In this document: piece by piece, positions 8,451 through 17,806 of the stretch | Layout of the letters: the number at the start of each line of letters is the position of its first letter | How positions within the stretch are numbered: position 1 is the first letter of the stretch | Source of the DNA: Stutzerimonas chloritidismutans AW-1 | Lineage (GTDB): Bacteria; Pseudomonadota; Gammaproteobacteria; Pseudomonadales; Pseudomonadaceae | DNA: 45,742 nt | Assembly: GCF_000495915.1 (NCBI RefSeq) | Contig: NZ_AOFQ01000066.1 | Coordinates: 1-45,742, forward strand | Direction: 5' to 3' | Notes under the pieces: model-generated | Database searches by the model: none | Told to the model about the DNA's origin: nothing | What the model saw: the letters and a program-made list of their open reading frames with translations, nothing else | Position numbers and translations under genes: made by a program

Positions 8451-9440
8451 TCACAACCAGTACTTCGCAAGGGCAGCGAAAGGCGGACGCTGCAGGGTTT
8501 CGGACGGGAGCGCGGCCAACTGCTGGCGAACCTCGGCATAACGTCCCTGAAGAAAGGCGATTTCCGCACGGAAAGGAGCCAGCGTCGGCACCCCGACGCC
8601 GGCCGCTTCTGCGTGAGAGAAGTGGTCGGCCGCGGCTTCGAGCCGCCCCTGCTCCAGGGCGATCCGCCCCGCCAGGACATGCGCATAGGGATTGCCCGGG
8701 ACGTCGAGCGTGCGCTGCGCATGCTCGCGTGCCTGCTCCAGGACATGGTCCAGGACGCTTCCCTGGGCCAGCCCAAGATAGGCCAGCTCCCAATACCAGC
8801 GCGCCAGGGCATCGTGCAATGCCGTACGGTGGGCGCCCTCCGCCACCGCAAGCTGTCGCAGAGCCGTCTCGATCCGCAGGTTGATCTCACTTTCCTGTTT
8901 GTCGAGCATCGAATAGGCCAGAAGCCGGACATCATCAGCCGAATCACGCAACGCCAGCTTGAGGATGGGGATGGCTTCGCGGGACGGCATGCGACGCGTA
9001 GCGAACAGCGCGGCCATCCGTTTCTCCGTATCTGGAGCATGACGCAGCACGTCCTGCAGGCCGCCGTCGTTGAACATCAGTTCCTTGCCGCGCTCCTGCG
9101 GTCGGAAAGGCAACTCCGGAAGCCCCATCGAGTCCCAGCTCTTCTCCTGCCGACGCCGGGGCAGGTACAGCGCCGGAAAGAGCGCAGCCGCCACCCCAAC
9201 CGCGCCCAACACCGGAACGAAGAACGCCAGACAGAAGATGAATAACGGGCTCCAGGGCAGCGGAAGCTTGTAGCGACGCGGCAGGAGCAGCCAGATTCCG
9301 GCCGCCAGCAAGGCGCTGCTCGCGGCATGCGCACCCAGATACAGCGATGTCGCCTGCGCAACGGTCAAACGCTCGTGGAACGCCGCCCAGCTGCTCAGCT
9401 CGAACAGCAGCGCGCCACTAAACAGCCACTTGCTGATCAT
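8451..9440 (-). CDS. pelE: Pel biosynthesis membrane protein PelE
   Basis: 329 residues. The N-terminus MISKWLFSGALLFELSSWAAFHE and the next 70 residues hold two or more membrane helices (SALLAAGIWLL, FIFCLAFFVPVLGAVGVAAALF). The rest is soluble and helical with TPR-like repeats (LLAYSMLDKQESEINLRIETALRQL, AHVLAGRIALEQGRLEAAADHF). This layout is that of PelE, which binds PelD and helps regulate the Pel synthase. The gene overlaps the 3' end of pelD by 23 bp and ends 5 bp before pelF. PelE sequences diverge quickly, so part of the assignment comes from its place between pelD and pelF and from its length, which fits the family. Confidence 0.92.
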   Translation of the reverse strand: MISKWLFSGALLFELSSWAAFHERLTVAQATSLYLGAHAASSALLAAGIWLLLPRRYKLPLPWSPLFIFCLAFFVPVLGAVGVAAALFPALYLPRRRQEKSWDSMGLPELPFRPQERGKELMFNDGGLQDVLRHAPDTEKRMAALFATRRMPSREAIPILKLALRDSADDVRLLAYSMLDKQESEINLRIETALRQLAVAEGAHRTALHDALARWYWELAYLGLAQGSVLDHVLEQAREHAQRTLDVPGNPYAHVLAGRIALEQGRLEAAADHFSHAEAAGVGVPTLAPFRAEIAFLQGRYAEVRQQLAALPSETLQRPPFAALAKYWL

Positions 9441-10794
9441 TCAAGCCACACTCGCTGTAGAGGAAATGACGCAAGGCTTCCTGCCCGTATTCCGCGCCGA
9501 TGTCGTGCGCCAGCACCCGAACCTGCAGGCTGTCCAGCGTCTGCCCCTGGCCAAACCGCTCGCCCAGCAGCGTATTGAGGCGTAACAGATAGCCCTGAGC
9601 GCCTTCGGCGGAGGTCAAGGGCAGCAGCACCAGCACGCAGGTGTCGCCGTCCTGGTCGGTCAGCCTGAGCTGCAGATCCAACCCGCGACGGCTGTCCTCG
9701 ATCAGGCGCAACAGCCTGTCGCTGTTGGTCGACGCCTTCACCTGCAGTGCGAACAGGCTGGCATCGAGCCCGTGAAGCCGTGCATCGCTGGCCGAGCGCT
9801 TGAGGTTCTGGCTGAAGTGCTGGCTGTCCATGTCCTGCAGATGGAGCAGCTCCGGATCGCTCAGGATCAGGTCCGCGATATGCCCAGCCAGGATGGCGAG
9901 CAGGCCGAACACCCGGTCGTTGAACGAGAAGAACGGCATCTGCTCGATGGCAAGCACTGCCAGGAAGCGTCCTTCGGTGTCGATCAGCGGGACGCACAGC
10001 TGGTAACGCGAATGTTGCCGATGCTCGCCTCGCTCGATCAGTTGCTCCCGGATGCTGACAAGCTCGCCGCGCTGCAGGCACATACGCATGAGCAAGTCGT
10101 CGTGGTCGAGCGGGGCGACATCGCCCATGGCACTCAGCGCGCCGGGCAGCGCAACGCCGTCGCGCACCCGATAGAGCGCCGCGGCGCGGAAGGCGCCGTA
10201 CTGGGCCAGCAGACCCAGCACCGGTTCCGCCAGGGCCCGCAGCGCATCGTCGCCACGAGGCAGGTCGCGCAGCTGGTTGCGCAAGCCAAGCAGCGAGCTG
10301 CGCAGGCTCTGATCGTTACCCGCGACCCGCTGCTCCAGACGGTCATGAGAGATGCGAAGGATGTAATGGGCCCGGGTGAACTCGTCGAGCCGCAACTGGC
10401 GGTAGTCGTTGGCCAGGTCGAGCCGTTCCAGGCGCCGCTCCCAGATATCACGAAACTCCCCGACCAGCATGCCGCTGACGAGCACACCAACGATGAAGGA
10501 CGCCGGCATCTGCGGGTACAGCCCGTCGCCGTAGCGGTGATAGGCGATAAGCGCGAGGATCAGCAGCACCGCGCTGACCATGCCCCGCATGAAGCCGTAG
10601 CGCATGCCGAGCAACAGGGGCGCCATCAGCGGCCAGGGAAACGAAGCCTGCACCATGAGCGGGTCTCCGGGGGACAACCAGTAACCCAGGCCGATCGCCA
10701 GGCCGGTGATCACCCAGGTTTCCAGCCACGACACAGCCGCGCCGGCGCGCGGCGCCAGCGTGAAGTCCTTGTGTGCCGACCCCACGGACATCAT
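9418..10794 (-). CDS. pelD: Cyclic-di-GMP receptor PelD
   Basis: 458 residues starting at ATG 10794, whose A-T-G-A overlaps the pelC stop. Four membrane helices (about residues 22-112) are followed by a coiled-coil-like stretch, a GAF domain (about 165-310) and a degenerate GGDEF domain at the C-terminus. The inhibitory-site motif RxxD that binds c-di-GMP is present as R370-G-L-D373, three residues on from the published Arg367/Asp370 of P. aeruginosa PelD, and an Arg at 405 corresponds to Arg402. If the alignment has no gap, the neighbouring Gln371 of P. aeruginosa is Leu374 here. No GGDEF catalytic signature is visible, so it should bind but not make c-di-GMP. PelD switches on Pel polymer synthesis when c-di-GMP is high. 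Confidence 0.95.
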   Translation of the reverse strand: MMSVGSAHKDFTLAPRAGAAVSWLETWVITGLAIGLGYWLSPGDPLMVQASFPWPLMAPLLLGMRYGFMRGMVSAVLLILALIAYHRYGDGLYPQMPASFIVGVLVSGMLVGEFRDIWERRLERLDLANDYRQLRLDEFTRAHYILRISHDRLEQRVAGNDQSLRSSLLGLRNQLRDLPRGDDALRALAEPVLGLLAQYGAFRAAALYRVRDGVALPGALSAMGDVAPLDHDDLLMRMCLQRGELVSIREQLIERGEHRQHSRYQLCVPLIDTEGRFLAVLAIEQMPFFSFNDRVFGLLAILAGHIADLILSDPELLHLQDMDSQHFSQNLKRSASDARLHGLDASLFALQVKASTNSDRLLRLIEDSRRGLDLQLRLTDQDGDTCVLVLLPLTSAEGAQGYLLRLNTLLGERFGQGQTLDSLQVRVLAHDIGAEYGQEALRHFLYSECGLNDQQVAV

Positions 10795-11309
10795 TCGAGC
10801 CGCAACGCGCCGGCCAGCTCGCGCAACACCTTCTGACCGGTGCCGGCGAGGCTCTCGCGTGACCAGCCGGCACGTGCACCGCTCTTGCTCCAGACGACCC
10901 GTCCCGTCGCCGGCTCGATCACCTGCAGGCTGATACCGACCGCAGGCTCGCCGTCCAGGCCGCTTTTGTACTGCCACTCCTCGACGCTGCCGCTGATGAC
11001 ATAGTCGAGCCGCTCCGACGCTGCCCAGGCCAGCGCATCGGCTAGCCGACTGCGGTCGTCGAGCATGGGCAGGTCCGACCGAGGTGCGGTCGGATAATGC
11101 CGCGGCTGCAGGCCCTGCTCGGCCAGCACGCTGAGCAGGATCTGCTCGACCCGCTCGCCCGCCTGCGGGGCCTGCGAGAAATTGACGACCGGCACCAGTC
11201 CCCACGCCGCCTCACGCGGCAGGGTCGCCGTATGGTGGTCGGTGAAGGTGCTGCAGCCGGTCGCCAGCATGGCCACGGCGAGCACGGCCAGATAACGAAT
11301 GAATGACAT
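10791..11309 (-). CDS. pelC: Outer-membrane lipoprotein PelC
   Basis: 172 residues, the same length as P. aeruginosa PelC. The N-terminus MSFIRYLAVLAVAMLATGCS carries a lipobox with the lipidated Cys at 19. In the family PelC forms a dodecameric ring on the periplasmic face of the outer membrane and funnels the cationic Pel polymer to the PelB pore. Asp/Glu-rich segments (DRSRLADALAWAASERLDYVISG) fit the acidic inner surface described for that ring, though I only infer this. The start lies 22 bp after the pelB stop and the stop overlaps pelD by 4 bp. Confidence 0.95.
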   Translation of the reverse strand: MSFIRYLAVLAVAMLATGCSTFTDHHTATLPREAAWGLVPVVNFSQAPQAGERVEQILLSVLAEQGLQPRHYPTAPRSDLPMLDDRSRLADALAWAASERLDYVISGSVEEWQYKSGLDGEPAVGISLQVIEPATGRVVWSKSGARAGWSRESLAGTGQKVLRELAGALRLE

Positions 11310-11331
11310 GGATCGGTCTCCCTGTGAGAAA

Positions 11332-14300
11332 TCAGCGCCCGAACCGGGTGCTGTAGGTCAGGCTCAGCGTGCCCCCTGGCTCGCCGTCGCCGTTGCGCGG
11401 CGCCGACTGATACCCCAGGGTGAACGCCAGTTCGTCGTCACCGAGCAGCCGCGTCCCGACACCCGCATTGATCGCGTAGCCGACCTGCTGCTCGGTCCAC
11501 TGCCAGCCGGCAAGCACGTCGACCAGCCAGCTGTATTGGGGGGTTTCGCGGTTCAACGCACCGGGAAAGCCACGGCGCCAGGTGCTGGCGACATAGACCT
11601 GACCGAAGCGCTCCTGCAGGTAATCGGCCGGTTCTTGCAGGACTGAATGCAAGGGCCCGTCCGCCAGCTGATAGGCCGCATGGGTCAGGCCGCTGCGAAG
11701 TGTCCAGCTAGGCCCCTCGAAGAACAGTGCATGACTGAATTCCAGATTCAGCTGGCGCCCGTGGCCAAGCGCTTCGCCGTCCAATGTGCTGAACCGCTGC
11801 TGCGCGAGCGACCAGCTGAACTGGTCACGGGGTGTAAGGCCATGCGTCGCACTGACGCCCACCGAGTCGCGACGGGCGAGTGCACGAGCCAGGCCGCTCT
11901 CCTCAGCCTGGCGATGCCAGTCGGCGTGAAATTCAAGCGAATCGGTATCGGTGAGTTGAAGGCCGCCAAAAACACCAGCGCCCTGGCGATCGCCTTCGTC
12001 ATGGTCGCTGATCTCGAGCGCCGCGCCGAGCCAGGCCGGCCCGAGCTCGCGGGTCAGCTGGAGCTCAGCGGACCGCTCGACACCGGGGCTGGCGTCAGAA
12101 AGGCCCGGCCCCGAATACCGCTGTCTGCTGAACAGGGCGCTGGCATGCCAGTCGCGCCCGAACTGGCGGGCGATCTCCGCCGTCTGACCACGCAGCTCCA
12201 GGGTGCCGAAATCCTGCCGGCGCAGGCCGATCTGCAGGCCTTGCGGGTGGCGCGCCTGGAGGGCCAGCGCCTGGCCCCGCAACTGGTGTTGCAACGCGTC
12301 CGGTTGGTCCGGCGAAAGCGCCGCCAGACTTTCGCTCAGCGCCCGATGGGACGCACCGAGCTGTTGCAAGGCTTCGACTCGTTGCGCCGGATCGAGCCCG
12401 CCGCCGGCGAGCAGGCGCTCCAACGCGCTGGCATTGTGGGCGCGCAATGCGTGTTGCAGCTCGGCATACCGATCGATGCGCAGGCCATTGCGACGCGCCC
12501 AGCCAAGCCATTCGTCCTTCAATGCCGGCTGGTTGAGCCGCTCGAGCTGCTCGCTGAACTGGTCGAACCAGATCTGCAGCATGGGGCGGGCATCGGGCCG
12601 CTCCAGGCGCAACACCATCTCGATGCCGGCCCCACCCGCACTGAGCAGGCGCAGGTAGGTCCGATAGGTGTCCGGCTCCGCCGTCGCAGGCCGGCCATCG
12701 AAGAGCCCAGCCAGATGGCGTCGCAACCGCAGCGCTCGGTCGAAATAGCCGGCGTTGTCCAATGCATCGGCGTAAGCGGCCTGCACCAGCAGGTCCTCGG
12801 GGTTGCGTCGCAGGAAGCGGTCGAACCACTGCAGCGCAAGTTCGTTGCGATTGAGCAGCAGGTAACCACTCGCATAGGGCAGCCACAGGCTGCTGCGCTT
12901 GTGCGCGAGCGGCTCCCAGCGCTGCAGCAGCGGGGTCAGGGCCGCCTTGTTGCCCGTGTCGATGTAATGCCAGAGCAACTGCTCCTTGACCGCGTCGGCG
13001 TGCGGGAAGCGCGCAACGGCCTCGACCAGCAATCGCTCGGCCTCGGCCTGTTCACCCGCCTGCACCGCGAGCCTGGCGCGGGCGCTCCATAGCGCGCCGA
13101 CTCGTTCGCCTTCAGGTAGCTGCAGGCCTTGCTCGACCAGCAGGCGCAACCGTGGCAGGTCATCCAGCTGCATCGCCCATTGCAAGGCGCGGGTCAGATT
13201 CGCCGGGGTCCGCTTGCGCTCCCAGCTGGCCATCATGACGTCCAGCGCCCGCGCCGGAGCGTGACGCTCGTAAAGGGTGATGAGCCGCTCGTCGGCAGTA
13301 TCGCTGTTGGCGACCCCAAGTTCCTGGAGCCGCTGATAGCCCTCCATTGCATCCTCATCACGCTCCAAGTCCCACGCCAGTTCGGCGCGCAAGAGCCAGT
13401 AGGCGGGTTCGCTGACCTGCTGCCGGTCGGCTGCATCGAGCACGGCCCAGGCGGCCTGGAAATCGAACAGCTCCCAATGCACGTGCGCCCAGGCCAATCG
13501 TTGCTCGAGGCTCACGCCGAACCTGCGGTCGCGCTCAGCCCAGAGCGCGACCTGCGCCTCGAGTTGCTGCGTCTGTTCCAGCAACTGCTGGAGGCGCTCC
13601 CAGGCCAGGCTGTGATCCGGATGGGCGCTGAGATACTGACGCAGCCAGCGCTCGGCCTGCTCTGGCGTGCCGCGCTGGCCATGGCTGTAGACCAGGGCGT
13701 CGAGCTCGGCATCGGACAGTTGACGGCTTTCGCCCGCACCGGCCAGCAACCGGATGGTGTTATCGAAATCGAACAGCTGGGCCGCCAGACGCCAGGCGTG
13801 CTCCCGCACCTGCGGACCATCCTGCTGCTGCAGCAACTTCAGCCAGTACTCCAGGGCCTCGCTGGGCCGCCCTGTCCATTCGCCGAGCTTGGCCATGGTT
13901 TCGAGCGTCTCGGCGGGCTGCGGTGCGACATTCGCCAGCTGCTGGCCGACCTCCCAGGCCTGCTCGAGCTGACCCGACGCGAGGCGCAGCTGCATTTCGC
14001 TGCGCAGCGCGGTCACGCCTTCGGGATCGAGCAGCCGCCAGCGTGCCAGGATTTCAGCGGCCAGGTCGTACCGCTGGCTGCCGATACCCGCCTTTACCGC
14101 CGCTTCAAGCAGCGCACCATCGGCTGCGTCCAAGATGTCCAGATTGGCATGCACCACGGTCGCTGCCTGTTCACCCTGGTCCGCGGCGAGGTATGCCGAA
14201 AACGCCTCGCTGACATAGCGCTGCCGGTCATCGGCACTGTCAACACGGGCGATCATTCCGCTCAGCAAGCGTGCGGCCGTTCCGGTTTCGCCAGCGGCGA

Positions 14301-14853
14301 GGTGGGCCGTTACCGCTTCGCCAAACCACTGCTGTCGTCTGGCCTCGTCTCGCTCAGCCAGGTCCAGGTAGACCTGCGCGGCCAGGCTCGGGTCGTTCAC
14401 CGCCAAGGCATGGCGGGCAAGCCGGGCCAGTTGTTCGAGGCTAAGCCCTTCGCGCACCACGCCGCGTAGTTGGGCACTCAGCGCCGCGAGGGTCTGGGCG
14501 GAAACCGCTTTTTCAGTCGCCTGAGCCTCGAGTACGGCCAGCTCCGTTAGGAAAAAGCGGACATCGCCGGACGCCTCATTCAGCCTGAAGACGTGTGAGC
14601 GGGCGCGGACATGGTCGCCGAGGGCAATGAGCTGTTCGATGAGTTTGAGCCGCAAGCTGGTGTCATCAGGATGGGCTTCCAGCAGCAGTTCGGCGTAGCT
14701 GATCGAGACGGCATCAGGTTGCCGCTCGCTCGGCATGAAGACCTCGTCGCCATGGTAGGTGACGACCAGCAGGGTAACGACTAGCCCGCCGACGAGCAGC
14801 AGGGCCCAGGGACTGAGAAGCCGAACGGGTTCAGTGGCAGAGGAGTTGCGCAT
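11332..14853 (-). CDS. pelB: Pel outer-membrane porin with TPR scaffold, PelB
   Basis: 1173 residues, close to the roughly 1190 of P. aeruginosa PelB. An N-terminal membrane helix (SPWALLLVGGLVVTLLVVTY, about 14-33) is followed by a very long series of TPR-type helical repeats (for example AERWLRQYLSAHPDHSLAWERLQQLL) across most of the protein. The last roughly 350 residues are beta-barrel strands with alternating polar/aromatic residues, ending in YSTRFGR, a C-terminal outer-membrane signature. PelB forms the export pore with PelC, while its TPRs bind and stimulate the deacetylase/hydrolase PelA in the periplasm. The gene start overlaps the pelA end by 23 bp. Confidence 0.95.
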   Translation of the reverse strand: MRNSSATEPVRLLSPWALLLVGGLVVTLLVVTYHGDEVFMPSERQPDAVSISYAELLLEAHPDDTSLRLKLIEQLIALGDHVRARSHVFRLNEASGDVRFFLTELAVLEAQATEKAVSAQTLAALSAQLRGVVREGLSLEQLARLARHALAVNDPSLAAQVYLDLAERDEARRQQWFGEAVTAHLAAGETGTAARLLSGMIARVDSADDRQRYVSEAFSAYLAADQGEQAATVVHANLDILDAADGALLEAAVKAGIGSQRYDLAAEILARWRLLDPEGVTALRSEMQLRLASGQLEQAWEVGQQLANVAPQPAETLETMAKLGEWTGRPSEALEYWLKLLQQQDGPQVREHAWRLAAQLFDFDNTIRLLAGAGESRQLSDAELDALVYSHGQRGTPEQAERWLRQYLSAHPDHSLAWERLQQLLEQTQQLEAQVALWAERDRRFGVSLEQRLAWAHVHWELFDFQAAWAVLDAADRQQVSEPAYWLLRAELAWDLERDEDAMEGYQRLQELGVANSDTADERLITLYERHAPARALDVMMASWERKRTPANLTRALQWAMQLDDLPRLRLLVEQGLQLPEGERVGALWSARARLAVQAGEQAEAERLLVEAVARFPHADAVKEQLLWHYIDTGNKAALTPLLQRWEPLAHKRSSLWLPYASGYLLLNRNELALQWFDRFLRRNPEDLLVQAAYADALDNAGYFDRALRLRRHLAGLFDGRPATAEPDTYRTYLRLLSAGGAGIEMVLRLERPDARPMLQIWFDQFSEQLERLNQPALKDEWLGWARRNGLRIDRYAELQHALRAHNASALERLLAGGGLDPAQRVEALQQLGASHRALSESLAALSPDQPDALQHQLRGQALALQARHPQGLQIGLRRQDFGTLELRGQTAEIARQFGRDWHASALFSRQRYSGPGLSDASPGVERSAELQLTRELGPAWLGAALEISDHDEGDRQGAGVFGGLQLTDTDSLEFHADWHRQAEESGLARALARRDSVGVSATHGLTPRDQFSWSLAQQRFSTLDGEALGHGRQLNLEFSHALFFEGPSWTLRSGLTHAAYQLADGPLHSVLQEPADYLQERFGQVYVASTWRRGFPGALNRETPQYSWLVDVLAGWQWTEQQVGYAINAGVGTRLLGDDELAFTLGYQSAPRNGDGEPGGTLSLTYSTRFGR

Positions 14854-17680
14854 CGCTCACCCGCGTCTCTGCCAGCTCGAACTGCCACAAGCCCTGAACC
14901 TTCGCGCCCGCATGACGCTTGCCCGCAACTTCCAGCGAGCAGCGGCCGCTGGCGCGAACGGAAAACCGCAGCGGCATTTCTCCCGCGAAGGAAAGTTTCA
15001 CTCGGTCGTCATCCAGATAGTCCCAGGCCAGCAGCGGCAGGTTCGCCTGCTCCAGGGCGGGCCTGGGGTCACGCTCGGGACGCAGCGCGAGCACGGCGTG
15101 CGCATCGCTCAGGTGCACGTAGCGACCCTGCGGCAGTTCGCGAACCCCGGCGACGCCCTGCGAGCGGCGCAGGTCCGGCCAACCGAGCGCTGGATCCAGT
15201 CGCAAGGTGCGGAGCCCATCCAGGCCACGAATCTGCCAGCGGCCATCGCCGAGCCGGGCCAGGCTCGACTGGTGCAAACCATTCATCCGTCGGATGTACT
15301 GGCTCATCCAGAGCGATATCGGCTGTTCGGCCTGCATCGATCGGTAGATGTCCTGCATGACCCGTATCGATGCCTGCTTGGTCGCAGAGTAAAAGTGGTA
15401 ATACAGATGCAGGCCGCGCAGACGGCGGGGGGCATCGGTCAGCGCGAAGGTCTCGAGTACACCCCGGAAACCGTAATAGGGCCCCTGCCAGAGATTGGTA
15501 TAGAGGTTCTCGTTGATGATCGGCGCGTAGTACTGGATGCCGCCGGCCGTCGGCCGGATTAGCGGCGATAGCCCGGTCAATGAAGGATGCGCGCGGGTCA
15601 GGATGGTCGTTCCGCCGTTGACGTTCTCCAGGCCGGCGTCATAAGCGAGCTTGATCGTAGCCGCATCCGGCAGTGCGTCGCCGGTCCAGAAGATCATCTT
15701 CACGGGCTTGTCGGCGGTGGTCAGCCGCTCGTTTATGTAGGCCGTCGAACCCACCACCTCCCGTGTGAAATCCAGCTTGTCATAGCCGGGAATGGCCATC
15801 GTCATGCCGTACTCGGCGGTAAAGCCTTCCCGGAGCTGGGCGCGCTCCGGCTGCCAGTAAAACGGATGGCTGAAACTGTGACTGGCCACCTCGACCTTAC
15901 GATTGGCGAATATTTCACGCGCGATCGGCTCCAGCTCGCGGGCGAGATGGGGATAGCGGCCTTTGGGCCCGATTTCCCCTTCGATCACCGATACCGACGT
16001 CAGCAACCCATGCGGTTCGATGAACGCCTCGAGCACCTCGCGACCGGCATATGGGGAGCCGGCCACCTCGGCACGAGACAGAAAACCATCGCCATCGATA
16101 TGCACCGTCGCGATACGCCGCCCGTTTTCGGTGGTCGCATCCGGGCGGGGCAACGGCGGCAACCGAAGGGCACGCTGCAAGAAGACGAACGGGTCGAGAA
16201 TCCAGCGCTGGTAGTCAGGCCCCTCTTCAATGATGTAGGGCGTCAGCGCAACACCGCCGGCAGGCCCGGTCGCCACCGGCGTGTAACGGCGTTGCTCGCT
16301 ATCGACCAGGCTCAGGCCTGCCTGTGCCTCGCCATCGATCGTGTCGAGCGCTACCAGCTCGCGAACTCGCACCGTAACCGGCGCTTCGAAACCGCCCACC
16401 AGGGTTTTGTCCTGCGCGAGGATAGTGACACCGGGCTTCGCCGGCTTGCCAACGTGGCGCATCCCCAACCGCCTGAGTACTGCCCGGCCGACCACGGGAA
16501 CCCCTCCCATGATGGCCAGCGGAACGCCTTCGTCGAGCCGGGCCACGAGCCAGTCGTCGAAAGCGGCAGAATCGTCCGGCGGGCCATTGGTCATCCAGGT
16601 CACGATACCGGCATAGAGCCCGCCCATCGGGTTTGTCGGCAGCTGGTCAGCTGGTAGGTAGTCGACCCGATAGCCAAGGTATTCGATCAGCCCGCCCAGA
16701 AACATATGACCGCGGTTGCTCGAAAGCGGACCTTCCCGTGGGTCGTAGATCACCGCAACGCGTCGAGGCTGGACCTCCAGCGTGCTGATCCCGAGATAAT
16801 CCAGCTCAGGCATGGTGACGAAGGGTATGAAACGCTCGCCACGTAGACGCTCGGCTAGCGCGCGCGCCTCCTCGCGCTGTGTGGATGGCAGGTAATCGAT
16901 CGCGATCAACGGCACGCCTTGGGCACGCAATGGATCGAGGTGGATGTCGAGCCAGTCCCGGTCAGCTTGCGGCACTGCACGGTAACGTCCGCGACCGGCA
17001 TCCCAGCCGGCGTGAATCGATTCGACCGCCACCGCGCTCGCCACGCCCGGCAATTCGGGAAGTACTTCGAACCCGCGATTGAAGATCAGCTTGAGCTCCG
17101 GCAGCTCCCGGTGCAGTTGCCGAAGAAAATCGCGCAGCGCGACGCGCTCGGCTTCGCGCCTGTCCTCGGGCAAAAGCAGGAAGCTGTCCAGCGTATCCAG
17201 GAAAAGACCGACGTAGCCCTGCTGCTCGAGGGCTCGGGCTTGAGCCAGCAGATGTTCGCGCCACGCCGGGGCACTCAACTGCATGACCTGACTGTTCCAG
17301 GCCTGGTTACGGACCTCGCTTGCGCTCCGGGCGATCTCGTCGCCACCCTCGGAGAGGTCGCCGTCGTACTCGCCAACGGAAAGATAGGCAAAGGGCGAAC
17401 TGCCCTGAGCGCGAAGAAACGCCACGTCTCGTCGTGAGAGATGGCCAGATTCAAGAACCGCCCACTCGAACTGTGCCAGTTCTTCCAGCGGCGGAGAGGA
17501 GGCGTACCAGAAAGCGACACTGCCCGGACGGGCCGTCGAGCTAGCATCAGCGTGAACAGGCAGGGCTAACAGCAGACCATGGAGCAAAATGGCGTACGCC
17601 GAACGGTGCGGCCCTAATAATGCAAAAAATCGGATTGCCGTTGCCGTCAACCTACGGGCAAATACTTGAACGATCCACAT
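14831..17680 (-). CDS. pelA: Bifunctional Pel deacetylase/hydrolase PelA
   Basis: 949 residues, matching P. aeruginosa PelA (948). A signal sequence (about 29-44, ending VHADA) leads into a GH166-type hydrolase domain, with the acidic residue reported as catalytic in P. aeruginosa (Glu218) matching Glu220 in AVAVESIHAG. A middle Rossmann-like domain follows (about 300-480). The polysaccharide deacetylase domain shows the metal-binding set: HIDGDG with Asp529, and SHSFSHPF with His601 and His605 (Asp528, His600, His604 in P. aeruginosa). The C-terminal part is a beta-rich domain. PelA removes acetyl groups from Pel in the periplasm and can cleave the polymer. It is the first operon gene. The start at 17680 is preceded by GGTG about 6 bases upstream; no better ATG exists nearby. 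Confidence 0.96.
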   Translation of the reverse strand: MWIVQVFARRLTATAIRFFALLGPHRSAYAILLHGLLLALPVHADASSTARPGSVAFWYASSPPLEELAQFEWAVLESGHLSRRDVAFLRAQGSSPFAYLSVGEYDGDLSEGGDEIARSASEVRNQAWNSQVMQLSAPAWREHLLAQARALEQQGYVGLFLDTLDSFLLLPEDRREAERVALRDFLRQLHRELPELKLIFNRGFEVLPELPGVASAVAVESIHAGWDAGRGRYRAVPQADRDWLDIHLDPLRAQGVPLIAIDYLPSTQREEARALAERLRGERFIPFVTMPELDYLGISTLEVQPRRVAVIYDPREGPLSSNRGHMFLGGLIEYLGYRVDYLPADQLPTNPMGGLYAGIVTWMTNGPPDDSAAFDDWLVARLDEGVPLAIMGGVPVVGRAVLRRLGMRHVGKPAKPGVTILAQDKTLVGGFEAPVTVRVRELVALDTIDGEAQAGLSLVDSEQRRYTPVATGPAGGVALTPYIIEEGPDYQRWILDPFVFLQRALRLPPLPRPDATTENGRRIATVHIDGDGFLSRAEVAGSPYAGREVLEAFIEPHGLLTSVSVIEGEIGPKGRYPHLARELEPIAREIFANRKVEVASHSFSHPFYWQPERAQLREGFTAEYGMTMAIPGYDKLDFTREVVGSTAYINERLTTADKPVKMIFWTGDALPDAATIKLAYDAGLENVNGGTTILTRAHPSLTGLSPLIRPTAGGIQYYAPIINENLYTNLWQGPYYGFRGVLETFALTDAPRRLRGLHLYYHFYSATKQASIRVMQDIYRSMQAEQPISLWMSQYIRRMNGLHQSSLARLGDGRWQIRGLDGLRTLRLDPALGWPDLRRSQGVAGVRELPQGRYVHLSDAHAVLALRPERDPRPALEQANLPLLAWDYLDDDRVKLSFAGEMPLRFSVRASGRCSLEVAGKRHAGAKVQGLWQFELAETRVSDAQLLCH

Positions 17681-17806
17681 GGATTCACCGTAATAAACGA
17701 CCTACCGCCCACCGGTATTAATCCATAGCGTCTGGCTCTATACAAGCATAATGCCATCATCACCGATGAAAGGTTGACCCTGTCGGCAGATGGCGCCAAT
17801 TAAATG
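17681..17806 (-). promoter_or_regulatory. Upstream region of the pel operon
   Basis: This 126-bp gap between the tetR stop and pelA is visibly AT-richer than the coding sequence around it, as expected for a promoter. On the minus strand TATAGA (17742-17737) can serve as a weak -10, but no good -35 lies 16-18 bp upstream. The overlapping sequence at 17756-17741 (TGGCATTATGCTTGTA) resembles a sigma-54 -24/-12 element but lacks the invariant GC of the -12 box (it has GT). Transcription may therefore depend on an activator, or read through from tetR, which points the same way. No terminator hairpin was seen between tetR and pelA. Confidence 0.4.

Noticed and set aside
11647..14469. Two long plus-strand frames opposite pelB
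   Set aside because: Antisense shadows of the TPR repeats; no start signals or recognised motifs.
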